From assembly GCF_014839805.1 (NCBI RefSeq), contig NC_051121.1:1161116-1225115 (forward strand): a stretch of 64,000 nt of DNA. Direction: 5' to 3'. The position numbers and the translations under genes were made by a program. The notes beneath the pieces were generated by a model that made no database searches, was not told the DNA's origin, and was given only the letters and a program-made list of their open reading frames with translations. The DNA comes from Manduca sexta. Lineage: Eukaryota > Arthropoda > Insecta > Lepidoptera > Sphingidae. Shown here piece after piece: positions 53,642 through 64,000 of this stretch. Numbering within the stretch: the first letter of the stretch is position 1; every line of letters starts with the position of its first letter.

Positions 53642-56535
53642 TTAATTTCTAATATTGGCGTTAACATAGAGTTGGACAGGGTGTGCAGGACTGTTTTTCC
53701 AAACCGTCTGATCATCGAGGTAATCCTTTACATTATAATACCCCTTTGACATTAACTCGCGCTTAATATGACACTTAAATTTGTAGCCGGGCAGATTGGT
53801 TATTTCAAGAGGAATTTTTTATAAAATTTAATACAATTCGCTAGATAAGATTTATTTGTTTTACAGAGCCTGAAATTTGGAACAACTAGTTTATTCTTAT
53901 TTCTAGTGTTCAAACAGTGCAAGTCACTGTTTTTCATAAAAGTACCTAGGTTCTTACGGACATACATAATATTTTGAAAAATGTATTCAGCTGGTAAAGT
54001 CAGTATATTCACCTCCTTAAACAGTTCTCTAAGGGAATCGCGAGACCAAAGGTTATAAATTGCACGAATCGCTCTTTTCTGTAAAATAAAAATGGTGTGC
54101 AGATCTACTGCAGTACCCCACAGAAGAATGCAATAAGACATAATGCTGTGGAAGTAAGCGAAATATACTAACCTTGCCGTAGCCACATCAGTTAAATATC
54201 TAATCTTCCTAATAGCAAAGACTGCAGAACTCAATTTACTCGAAATTCTTTGAATGTGGGGTCCCCTTTGTAATTTCCTATCGATAGAAACCCCAAGGAA
54301 GACTGTAGAGGGTACTAATCCTAGTTTATTCCCGTCTAAATCAATATCAGTTCCATTGATCTTGTTCAGTAACGAGAATCGGACACATTTAGTTTTTGCC
54401 GCATTTAATAGAAGATTATTGGCAGAAAACCAGTCAGAAATCAATTTAAATACTTTATTTGGCTCTATAAAATTTCCTTCCCTTCTATTTAGTTTAAATA
54501 TTAGAGAAGTGTCGTCAGCGAATGATACAACTTCAGCCATTTTGTTGATAATGTACGGTAGATCATTAATATAAACTAAAAACAGAAATGGTCCCAAAAT
54601 TGAACCCTGGGGGACCCCAATCCCATCTGTGGACCCTGCAGAGGAAACGTTGTTGATAAAAACTTTTTGTTTCCGACCAGATAAATATGAAGATATTAGT
54701 TTAAGCCCCACTCCCCTGATGCCGTAATAGTGGAGCTTTAAAATGAGGGTTTCATGATCAACGCTATCGAACGCCTTGGAAAGATCACAAAATACCCCTA
54801 AAGCATCCTGCGATCCCTCCCAGGCATCCAACACAGCTTTAACTAATGCACGTCCTGCATCTTGCGTGGGCCTACCCTTTGTAAAACCGAATTGCCTGTA
54901 ATGTAGAATCTAATTTTTATTAAAGAATACCAGCATTTGATTAAGCATTAACTTTTCGAATATTTTACTTAAAGCTGGTAAAATAGAAATAGGCCTATAA
55001 TTGGAGGGGGTGTTGGAGCAACCAGTTTTAAAAATTGGTACTACTTTACTTATCTTCATAAGATCAGGGAATATGCCGTCTCTTATGCAGCAATTAAAAA
55101 TATCAGAAAGGATTGGGGCGATGCTAACTATCACTGACTGCAACGCTTTAACAGACAAACCCCAAAGATCTTCAGTACTCTTCATGTTTAAGCTCCTGAA
55201 TACTTTTATAACATCATAATGGGTAACACATTCAAATTCGAAATTTGGAATTGATAAATCTAAATATTGTTTTAAGAATGACTCAGCTGCCTCTGGTGAG
55301 GATGGCAGACATTTTGTCGTCTCAAATGGTATGTTATTGAAAAACTTTTCGAAGTAATTAGCCACAGAATTATTGTCTGAAACTAGTTCGTCATTAATGT
55401 TTAATACAATCTTGTCATTACACTTTGTTTTGCCAGTTTCAGTATTAATTATTCTCCAAGTTGTTTTAATTTTATTATCCGTTTTTTTTATATTTCTACT
55501 AATATAAGCAGCTTTGGCATACCTACATACACTTTTAAAAATTTTAGAGTATGTTCTTACATAATTAGTAAATTTGACATCAGGTGTAAAGGACCTTCTG
55601 TCATATAATTCGTAAAGAACATCTCTACTACGCCTAATACATGTGGTTGCCCAAGCACTGAAAGATATTTTATTTTTTAGTGTTACTGATTTTACCCTAC
55701 ATGTTTTATTGAATACATTTGTCACACTGTTTAATAATGTTTTAAACATATTATTTGGGTTGTCCGAGTCGCAAGTCAGCATAGGCAGCACGGAATTAAG
55801 TTTTGTGCTAAATTTCTGCAAATTATGTTGGGATAGTGGTCTAAATTTAATAATGTTTTTACTTCTTTGTTTTACACAATTAAGTTTGACCATTTGACAA
55901 GTATGGTCTGAGCGAACAGCGGTTAATAATTCTTTATAGTCAATTTTAAAATTTGAGATAACATTATCAATACACGTGGCCGAAGTTGTAGTTAGTCTAG
56001 TTGGCTCGAGAAAGTGACAGTTAAGATTAAATGATTGGAGCAAAGTCAAAAATAAACTTTTGTCTGTTGTATCTATCAGTAAATCTATATTAAAGTCTCC
56101 GCAGACTAAGATCTTACTATGCATCTTAAGTTTTTTTAGAATATCCTCCATTTTAGAGATAAAAGCTAATATATTGGATGAAGGAGGCCTATATACACAC
56201 AATATGATATAATCACTAGTCTCTGCACACGAGACCTCAGACACTCGTTCAACAGAAAGTTTTGTTATATCTGGTCTATCCTTGTAAGAGACACCATCCT
56301 TGATGAGGATCATGGTGCCTCCACCTTCTGCTGAAATCCTAATAGACGAGCTGGCAACTCTGTAGCCATTGACACTAAACGCCATTCTATCTGGTTTCAA
56401 TCATGTCTCAGTAAAACATAAAATGTCAACATTATACCTTTCCACAAATAACTCAATGTCAAAAAGTTTGCCAGAGAAACGATTTATGTTTTGGTGGGTT
56501 AACATTAAAAACAAGTCATCTTCCTCTGTTGTCAT
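53642..56535 (-). pseudogene. LINE ORF2: endonuclease and reverse transcriptase, lightly damaged
   Basis: Start ATG at 56,535 (MTTEEDDLF). The N-terminal APE-type endonuclease shows CVYRPPSS, CGDFNIDLL and SDHT. Reverse transcriptase shows PSNYRPISILPALSKIFEKL, DLSKAFDSVDH, GVPQGSILGPFLF and the catalytic FADD. A C-terminal region follows (NLPGYKFKCHIKREL). The frame is interrupted by TGA at 56,401-56,403 where the endonuclease motif normally has Trp, TAG at 54,910-54,912, and a one-base loss near 53,815 that puts the last ~45 codons in another frame. Apart from these three lesions the ORF is full length (~950 codons), so the copy is fairly young. Assignment to CR1 rather than jockey is inference from the GDFNIDLL and GIRG contexts. 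Confidence 0.85.
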
Positions 56536-56976
56536 ACTTAAATGTTTAAATTATTGACTACAATAGTATTAGTAGTACTACTAAAACATGTAGTAATTGA
56601 GGACTTCGTCATAGTACTTATGACTGTCTTAATATTATATGCTAACAATGTAGCTATAGAATGTCTACAAGTATTTGTCAGATACACTGTATCCCTAGTC
56701 AAACTTAAACTACATTTTTCAATAAAATTATTGACGTCCAAAAATATAAATTTATTACTATAATGGTTTACTAAAAAGGGCATCTGCTTATTAAGTGTGT
56801 GAATTTGATTGTTTACCTTATCTGATACATTTTATAAGTAAGGAAATGCACAAAGTATTATTTTTTGACAATTAAGGCTGATCATAGAGCCTATGCTACT
56901 TGATATGTCATTTTTAGTTAAATTAAAGCTATTTCCTACTAATATTGCAATACAGGAGTCAGGAGTATATGTCTAT
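56536..56976 (-). other. LINE 5' region without clear ORF1
   Basis: An 81-codon minus frame at 56,538-56,783 could be the end of ORF1 but shows no zinc knuckle, RRM or coiled coil. The element may be 5' truncated here. Confidence 0.35.
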
Positions 56977-57135
56977 GTTCACCTGATGGTAAGCAATACG
57001 ACCGCCCATAAACAGTAGAAACACCATCCAACACTTGGAATTATGAAGTATTGTTTGGTATTCCACTGCGCTCGCCATCATGAGAAATGATATAAGTCTT
57101 ATTATGTCCAGTAGTTACACTGGCTACAATGTTAT
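56977..57135 (-). repeat. SINE family A, part right of the LINE
   Basis: GTTCACCTGATGGTAAGC, CGACCGCCCATAAACAGTAG and TATGTCCAGTAGTTACACTGG continue the copy interrupted at 52,792. Confidence 0.75.
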
Positions 57136-57139
57136 GCTC

Positions 57140-57400
57140 AATCACGTATGTTCTATAGACACGTACGTCCATTTAAACTTTTTGTCCAAAATTTGTAGTT
57201 AGAACTAAAGTTCGCTGCAGCGCTAAAACATCAATCGTCGTTTAATCAAACTTTTAAAACATGCAATGCTAAAGCGCTTTAATATAGTATAAGTAAAATG
57301 GCAACCAATACCGGATTGCAGTACACTTCAATTGAACACAGCGAGTTTTCGGAGCGCCAGATATAGTACATAGTGCATATACATATATAACGATGGTTTT
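57140..57400 (+). repeat. Family H copy, diverged
   Basis: TGTTCTATAGACACGTACGTCC, AAATGGCAACCAATACCGG, GAACACAGCGAG and AGATATAGTACATAGTGCAT. Confidence 0.5.
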
Positions 57401-57829
57401 GATATAAAAACGAATTAAATAAAATACATTACACAATCAGTTTTATCAATCAAAATACTTAAATAATTTTTATAAGGCCGCGTATACAATACGAATTAAA
57501 CTTGATAAACGTTTCGGGTTGCTCTGTTCGTTTGTTGACTGAATTTTCTGTCTCACAGATATATTATGGACAGAGCTCAAGCCGTGATCTTAGTCCCCTG
57601 CTGAATTTTAAATTCTGTTGTTTTTGGGATGCCAAGAATATTTTAAAATATACATCTGATTTCGTATTATTCTTTTTCCTATGATAATTAAATATTAGCC
57701 CAATCAGGCTGAAGTGAGAGATCCTCAGGCAACATTTTATCTCAGTATTTCTAACGTACGTTGCCTGGTATCGGAATTCTCCAAAGAGAGCCGGCGTCAG
57801 GCAGGCGGCCCGTCATAAAAACTGAGCTG

Positions 57830-57897
57830 AATTTATTCTTAACATCAGGTGCAGTTAAGCCACTTTGCCGAGGTTCTATAAAAAAAAAAAAACTTTA
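57830..57897 (+). repeat. SINE family D tail fragment
   Basis: CTTAACATCAGGTGCAGTTA and a poly(A) run. Confidence 0.5.
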
Positions 57898-58289
57898 ATA
57901 TATATTGCGCCGACGCCATGTTGGAGTGTGATAACGGTCGGTGGAAATATAGTTGCTACTGATTTTTTTATAAGTTTCACAAAACTTGTTGTACAAGGTA
58001 TACAGAGTTTTCAAGACAAAAATTATTACATTATGTTCATTGACAAAAGTGAACAACATTCTTGAAGTGAAAAAACATCCATTAAATCTAAATTTCGGCT
58101 TAACTATATTCAACATCAAGAATATAATATAAACAATAGGGGTAGCAAAGTAAGTAACAAGTGTGAAATAATACTGAAAAAGAAAGACTAGACAAAAAGA
58201 AAAACAGTGCTATAAAATGACGTCATTGAGTAAATTATATATCGGATGTATGTTGGGATAGGTCGCGTATATTCGTATTTTTTATACGT

Positions 58290-58380
58290 GCACTGCAATC
58301 ACTACACTGCACTGGTGAGTGGAGTGGGGTCCAATGGAATGTGGACTGAGAGATGATTACCCCTCAGCAGTCGAAGTTGT
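58290..58380 (-). repeat. SINE family D fragment
   Basis: CACTGCACTGGTGAGTGGAG, TGGAATGTGGACTGAGAGATG and ATTACCCCTCAGCAGTCG. Confidence 0.5.
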
Positions 58381-58826
58381 TTGTAAAGGCAGTACAATCC
58401 GTGCCTCCAATACGACGTGAAGGAACAAGATGATCAGAAGTTTAATCTCAAATTTATATTTAGTTGTTATTGTGTTAGCAATTAGTTGCAAAATCGTATG
58501 ATAATTAGTATCAATACGAACCCACGCGATCACCGAATCTACAAATTTATCGAAAAATGCATAGTAATAACATTAAAACAAATAATATTTTTAATTATAT
58601 ATTGTAGGTATTTTATCAAACATCCGGTGAGACAAACGCATTTTTATCGATTAGAAAAAATTGGTAATACCCATGACATCAGTCAATTAATAATTAAGCT
58701 ACAATTTCAGATAGAAATATATTCTGGGATTGGGTCTTTGAAGCTGCACATCAGTGTCTAAGGGTTCACATACCCTGATTCCTGCCGACTTCTCTTTATG
58801 TAGAATCTAACTATCGTCATCATAAA

Positions 58827-59155
58827 GTGGCCATAGCCTAGTTGGTCGTGGAACGGACTGCCGAGACGAATGTCCGCAGGTTCAAAGCACAGGGCCCACA
58901 CCTCTGACTTTTCTAAAAAAATGTGTGTGTATTCTTTGTGAATTATCGCTTGCTTTAGCGTTGAAAGAAAACATCGTGAGGAAACCTGCATACCTGAGAA
59001 ATTCTCTATAGGAATTTTTAAGGGTGTGTGAAGTCTACCAATCCGCACTGGGCCAGCGTGGTGGACTAAGGCCTAATCCCTTTCAGTGGTACAGGAGGCC
59101 CATGCCCAACAGTGGGACAGTGTATAATACAGGGCTGATATTATTATTATTATTA
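58827..59155 (+). repeat. tRNA-derived SINE family B, complete copy
   Basis: A box TAGCCTAGTTGG, B box region GGTTCAAAGCACA (one key base changed), body as at 52,079, tail CTGATATTATTATTATTATT. Confidence 0.85.
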
Positions 59156-59394
59156 TATATTATAACTATAATTAGAATGATTTGCAGACCACATTAATTC
59201 ATATTCCCCTCATTGAAAATCAGCGCTACAGTATCAGTCATGCTGGTACTGCTGAAGCTGAATGAGGGTTCCCATTGTTGGCACAATGAGTATAATTGTG
59301 TATTTTTTCTTTAAGTATATGTTTTATTTGTCTCTGCTTGTATTGTACATGTTATACTGCTATTGTCCCAATAATAAATCTTTCTTTCTTTCTA

Positions 59395-59455
59395 TATTAG
59401 TACCTATATGTTGTGTCGGGTTCTCTTTCGGAAAATTTCACCTTTCGCCACAGCT
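59395..59455. mobile_element. hAT-family right-end fragment
   Basis: TGTTGTGTCGGGTTCTCTTT, CGGAAAATTTCACC and TTTCGCCACAG, the family terminus in reverse. Confidence 0.55.
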
Positions 59456-59701
59456 GCATTATAATTTTTTTTGTTCATGGATCTTTGATTATTAATTGAC
59501 CTTAAATCTATTGTTTCGATTTTCTCAGTCACCGACTTCAAAATTGGTAACCGGTATGTCAAATTATTTTTGGTTTTTATTGGTTATTGAACTACTTTTT
59601 ACAAAAATGCTCTAATGTAAGCTCCGCCTTATGTTCAATTTTTGATGTGCTTGATAGTTGCTATATTATAGTAGTATCGAATATAGTTTCAAACGAACAA
59701 G

Positions 59702-59878
59702 ATGTATGTTAGGCCGCTAATCATATGTGTTGTACTAGTAAATGTGCAGAGTCAAGGAATTCAAGAGACGAGAATAGTAAACATAGACCAAGGACCGGTG
59801 CGAGGATTCAAGAAACCAGGGGCTGGATACTATTCGTTTTACAACATGCCCTACGCAACTATCAGGGAAAGATTTAAG
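59702..59878 (+). CDS. Carboxylesterase exon 1
   Basis: 59 codons ending YATIRERFK before the donor GTAATC (phase 0). Includes the signal peptide and the RIVNIDQGPVRGF strand common at esterase N-termini. Confidence 0.9.
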
Positions 59879-62800
59879 GTAATCCATATTCTGTAAGGGT
59901 TAATTTTTAAATTAGAATTTTCTTAAACGAAATATGCATAATGATTTTTTTAATTAAAATACTCTTAAACGAAATATATTACTTAAATTAAACAACAAAT
60001 AATAATAATCCTTTACAAGTCAATGTATACCAAATTTTAAGTCAATCGGTCTTGTGAAAGTAGAAAATATGCTGATAATATTTAGACGTGAATGTTTTAA
60101 TCTCTTTTCCATACAATAAATTACAATATTAATAGCTTTTTTAAATGATAACATTATTAATTATATTATTAATTAGATTTGCAGAAACAGCTATGAAGTT
60201 CGACCTTACCACTAAACTTCGGAATTAAAATCCTATTCGGTCTGCAGCTGTGATTTTTTGCTCAAATAAGAGTAATAGCTGACCTTTCTAATGACCATAA
60301 TAGGGAGATTCAATATATCGTAAATTTACACATAAATAATAATAATAAATATTTCAAATTCAAGCAAATAAATTGTTCATTAATTATTCATTCATTAAGG
60401 TTACAAACAAAAAAGCCATCAAAATCTGTCCATTTATTTGGCAGCTATGATGCTACTGATAGACTCACTGACACGGATCTTAAACATATAACTTTTTACG
60501 TCGGGTTTTAAAAATGTAAGTTATATAGAAAAATAACGCAAGTATTTTGTGTTTATAATCCATCTGGTTATAATTTATTTAACGGATGACTTTTATCAGA
60601 GAATTCATACATGTCGTCCTAAATATTAGTGATCGACAATGAACAACGTAAACCAATGGTTCTGGAAGCATATAATTTTGCCGAGTATCCAAATTTAGTT
60701 TAATAATTAACTGAGGATTTATATATACTATATATAAATAAGACGCTTAACAAAAGCAACCGATGTTTTAAGCCACTCCTTAAAGCTTAAGTGGAAATGG
60801 GCAGGTCATGTAGCGCGTCTGCAAGACGGCCGCTGGACAAAAAGGGTAACGACATGGACCGGGCCTCAAGGCAAACGCTACAGAGGAAGACCGCTTACGA
60901 GGTGGCAAGATGAGATTATCAGGATAGCAGGTCATGATTGGATACAGAAAGCTCAGAGCAGAGAACGCTGAAAATCTTTGGAGGAGGCCTTTACCCGTGA
61001 AGGGGTTCTGGAAAACCCATAATATAAAAAAAAAAAAAAAAAACTAATTAACTGTACTAACCATTTCTAGAAATAAAAGGCTTTTTATTTTATTTATTTA
61101 TATATACTATCTGGCTTATGGATTATGGAATTATTCACATAATCTACAAGAAATTATAAATGTTCTAGGTTATCCGGTAAAGGAGCAATTGAGAAAACAC
61201 AAAAGGTCTCCATTACTACTTAAAACAGTGTCATTAGTTAGATCTTCAATGCTTCATTTTATGAGATACTACACGTTTTTTTGTTTTTACCAGGCCGCCT
61301 CTCCGCCACCCACATGGACAACACCTTTCGATGCCGTAGATCGGGGCATCATTTGCCCTCAGGCCTTTGTGCCATACGTCAACTCAGCCAACAGGACCAT
61401 GCAAGAAGATTGCCTTGTCATAAATGTGTTCGTTCCTGAAACAAATGAGACAAATCTCCCTGTCCTTGTTGACGTACATGGTGGAGCCTTCCATGCTGGA
61501 TTAGGAGACGCATTTACTTACAATAAATTTGCTACATTAAAAAATGTAATTGTAGTCACCTACAACTACCGCGTTGGCATACTAGGCTTCATATGCATGG
61601 GCACGGAGAATATTCCGGGTAATGCTGGCATGAAAGATGTAGTTACGGGGCTTCGGTGGGTGCAGCGAAACATTGCAAGCTTCGGAGGAAACCCTAATGA
61701 TGTAACTCTAACTGGATGTAGCGCTGGTGGTACGGCAATTGATCTACTAATCTTGTCGAATTCAACGAAAGGACTATTCAAAAGAGTTATAACCGACAGT
61801 GGATCAAATCTCGCTGCGTATGCAATACAACCAGATCCAATCGAAATGGCGAAACAAGACGCTATGCTATATAATTTCACAGATGTCGATAATTTAGATG
61901 CTCTGGAGCAGTTTTTCTTGACTGAACCATATGAAACATTTACAAGGACAAGTTCTAACTGTGGACCATGTGTAGAAAAAGATTTAGGACAAGAAATGTT
62001 TTTACATGAAGCTCCATACACAATTTTGAACAGAGGAGATTTCATTAAATACCCCACTATGTACGGGTTAACTGATATGGAAGGACTATTCTATTTTAAC
62101 AGATTTGAGGAATTAAGTCAGCAGATGGATAGCAACTTTTCAAATTTTCTGCCAAACGATTTGCAGTTTAGCAGCGAGGGGGAGAGACAACGCGTAGCTG
62201 AATCTGTGAAGTATTTTTACTTTGGGAATGGATCTGTTTCGGGTAATTTAAAAGCCTTTGTGGACTATCAGTCTGATGTTGTTTTTGTATACTCTATTTT
62301 GCGAACCGTTCAATTAAATGTACATGTTGGACACAGAGAGTTGTATCTGTATGAGTACTCTTATTATGACGATGGATCTTTGGGGAGCCCCTCATTGTGC
62401 CCAAGCGAGAGCTGTGAGGGATGAAGACGAAACCAACCTTACAGAGAATTACATGAGAATTAAGACTTTAATGAGAGAATTTTGGTATAACTTCATGATA
62501 GCTGGGTGAGTTATAGCTAATGCCTTTACATATTCATTATTGGATTCATAATAAATATAACATATAAGTGTACATTCTTTCCAAACATAAGAATATTATT
62601 TTAATTATATTACAATAATCGTTTTTTATTTAAATTAAGTAAAAGTGAGCATGGAATTTTGAAATCCGAGTCTTTTTCACTTGGCTGGCTAGTCACTGCT
62701 AATAATCCCAAAGCAAAGCACCTGCATGATGGATTATAATATTTAATCGATTTAATAATAGGAAAACGAGTCCTTGTCATGCTGAGAGGCATTATAATAT

Positions 62801-63730
62801 CTTAATATCTAAAATTTATGATATTTATCAGCTTGAGTTATTGTTATCTTTAAGAATTACTTCAATGTTCAATTTAACAGTAAAACATAAATCTTAATCT
62901 ATTTGTACGATGACGAACAAATTATATTATTTATACATTGGTATTCCTAAGTCTTTGGGAGCAGTTCGAGACTTCACACAAAAAGTCTTCGACGTACTTG
63001 ACAATGTTAAAGCACTTACCATCCGAACATATATATCATTTATTTGCTTGATGGATTGTATGAAAAAAAAAAAAACGAGAGAGATATATTGATTAGAGAA
63101 TTTAAGACAAATAAATTAGATGTTGGAATAGTACAGACTATTTAGTAAAAGTCTCATACAGTACTAGCAAAAAAAATCTGTCTCTTAGCAACTCATGATT
63201 AGCTTTTAGAATTTACCTATGTAACTGTCGCATAATATACATATGTAGTTAATATATTTTAATTTATTGGGCTTGTATTAATATAAGTTCCGATGGGGTA
63301 GGCATGTCCTTATGGATAAAACTCGAAAATAAATATAGAATAAAAGAAAAAAATAATTATAATATAATTGCTATTTTATAAAATTTATATCAGCATGCAG
63401 ATTACGAGACGCTAAGAGATACACCTCCATACCATGCGAGATTTATGATTAATTATATGGTTATTTATTATTTGCAGAAATCCAGTAATCAACGCGAGTC
63501 CTGTCCCCTCATGGCCTATAGTAGGTCAAAACCGATCTCCACATCTGTCCGTGGGTCGAAGCATAGAGCTTCGTGGTACACTAATGCAGGAACGAGCACA
63601 ATTTTGGGATGCGATATATGAGCGACACTACAGATTGCCAGTACCACCTAGCCGAGACTCCGCATCCTTACTGGCACCAAGAAATTCAGTATCAGTAACG
63701 ATTCTGTTAATTATTTTTAATCTCTTGTAG
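59702..63730 (+). CDS. Carboxylesterase (alpha/beta hydrolase), three exons, one frameshift
   Basis: Exons 59,702-59,878, 61,294-62,505 and 63,478-63,730, all GT...AG, ~547 residues, the usual size of insect carboxyl/cholinesterases. A hydrophobic N-terminal ~18 residues look like a signal peptide. EDCLVINVFVP (~98-108), oxyanion HGG (~121-123), nucleophile GCSAGG (Ser ~202), acid DMEG (Glu ~322) and a GAPHC histidine (~426) give a full triad. The C-terminal SVSVTILLIIFNLL is hydrophobic and could direct a GPI anchor. The frame breaks at 62,386: one extra A before the histidine, so as written translation ends early at 62,424. The other frame stays open to the next donor, so this is either a recent null allele or a base-call error. 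Secreted or membrane-tethered ester hydrolase; substrate unknown. Confidence 0.88.
60732..61096 (+). mobile_element. 5'-truncated LINE (RTE-like) in esterase intron 1, 14-bp target duplication
   Basis: Flanked by identical TTTATATATACTAT (60,718-60,731 and 61,097-61,110). It encodes the last ~90 residues of an endonuclease-reverse transcriptase: LKLKWKWAGHVARLQDGRW, RGRPLTRWQDEI and SLEEAFTREGVL, with one TGA near 60,970 where Trp is usual. A 17-A run and AATAAA follow. Confidence 0.82.
61294..62505 (+). CDS. Carboxylesterase exon 2 (contains the frameshift)
   Basis: Follows TTTTTACCAG. AASPPPTWTTPFDAVDRGI joins exon 1 in phase. Open to 62,385, then an extra A at 62,386 moves the remaining ~40 codons (GAPHCAQARAVRDEDETN to the GTGAGT donor at 62,506) into the next frame. 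Confidence 0.9.
62506..63477 (+). other. Esterase intron 2
   Basis: AT-rich, GTGAGT to TTTGCAG. I see no insertion with clear ends. Confidence 0.7.
63478..63730 (+). CDS. Carboxylesterase exon 3
   Basis: Follows TTATTTGCAG, phase 2. Encodes NPVINASPVPSWPIV, LRGTLMQERAQFWDAIY and a hydrophobic C-terminus, TAG at 63,728-63,730. Confidence 0.87.
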
Positions 63731-63944
63731 ATTTATTAACGTGAATTATTGCTTATTGAGTAATTTAATATACATGTATATATTATATCTAGTTTATGAG
63801 TATACACTTATAATGTGTGTAAATTGTATCCAAAATAACTTTTTATTTATCTAGTATCCTATTGGATTTTAATTAAGGGCTTTTCATTAAAATTATGAAA
63901 TCGTACGTTGAGTTTTTATTACGCGAACATTCATTTATCATTGT

Positions 63945-64000
63945 CATCAGCCGCAGGAGGTCCACTGCTGAACATGGGCCTCCTTCTAAGATTTCCAGAT
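63945..64000. repeat. Start of a dispersed lepidopteran repeat, cut by the window end
   Basis: GAGGTCCACTGCTGAACATG followed by GGCCTCCTTCTAAGATTTCC is a very widespread lepidopteran repeat segment. Confidence 0.55.

Larger units (their letters stand above)
52793..56976 (-). mobile_element. CR1/jockey-like LINE, ~4.2 kb, inserted into a family A SINE
   Basis: The 3' end lies at 52,793 with an A-rich tail (AATAAA followed by A/T repeats on the minus strand) and ORF2 occupies 53,642-56,535. The family A SINE stops at CCCGTT (52,792) and resumes at GTTCACCTGATGG (56,977), so the LINE split it. Any target duplication is at most a few bases (GTT). The 5' part above 56,535 holds no clear ORF1. Confidence 0.85.

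Noticed and set aside
55643..55897. Plus-strand frames at 54,254, 55,001 and 55,643
   Set aside because: Antisense shadows of the LINE ORF2.
61566..62057. 163-codon minus-strand frame
   Set aside because: Antisense shadow of esterase exon 2, whose sense frame holds the catalytic motifs.

Overview
This is a stretch of a lepidopteran (moth or butterfly) nuclear genome. The evidence is AT-rich, intron-containing DNA packed with tRNA-derived SINEs, short hAT elements, MITEs and degraded LINEs of the kinds usual in Lepidoptera, plus two host genes with insect-type exon structure. Only two host protein-coding genes and one tRNA can be supported. The rest is repeats or sequence in which I recognise nothing.

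Layout. 1-860: the 5' end of a Copia-type LTR retrotransposon on the minus strand, with an open Gag frame running off the left edge. 860-22,800: a repeat desert with SINE, hAT, MITE and LINE fragments, a Penelope-like GIY-YIG fragment (7,270-7,422) and an intact tRNA-Arg(UCU) at 17,982-18,054. 23,560-36,364 (minus): a five-exon gene for a ~211-residue four-transmembrane protein of the insect DUF4728/Pasiflora-like type. Its first exon carries only six and two-thirds codons and lies next to an Inr-like motif near 36,448. Its introns hold MITEs, SINEs, a perfect 75-bp-arm foldback element and a ~97-bp tandem repeat, and an 81-bp tandem repeat starts about 10 bases after its stop codon.

36,500-45,900: more SINEs, a 688-bp hAT-type element with an exact 8-bp target duplication, and a 229-bp MITE. 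45,912-50,136 (minus): a Gypsy-type LTR element with almost identical LTRs but a wrecked, internally deleted interior, into which the 3' end of a non-LTR retrotransposon has inserted. That insert carries an array of nine copies of a 13-base motif at ~33-base spacing. 52,793-56,976 (minus): a near full-length CR1/jockey-like LINE inserted into a SINE.

59,702-63,730 (plus): a three-exon carboxylesterase with a one-base frameshift just before the catalytic histidine and a LINE fragment in intron 1. A decayed relic of a second copy, including a closely similar exon 1, lies at 51,235-51,625, so this was a small esterase cluster. The two host genes show no functional link; they are simply neighbours. 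Repeat family letters (A, B, C, D, E, F, G, H) are my own labels. All repeat boundaries were read by eye.
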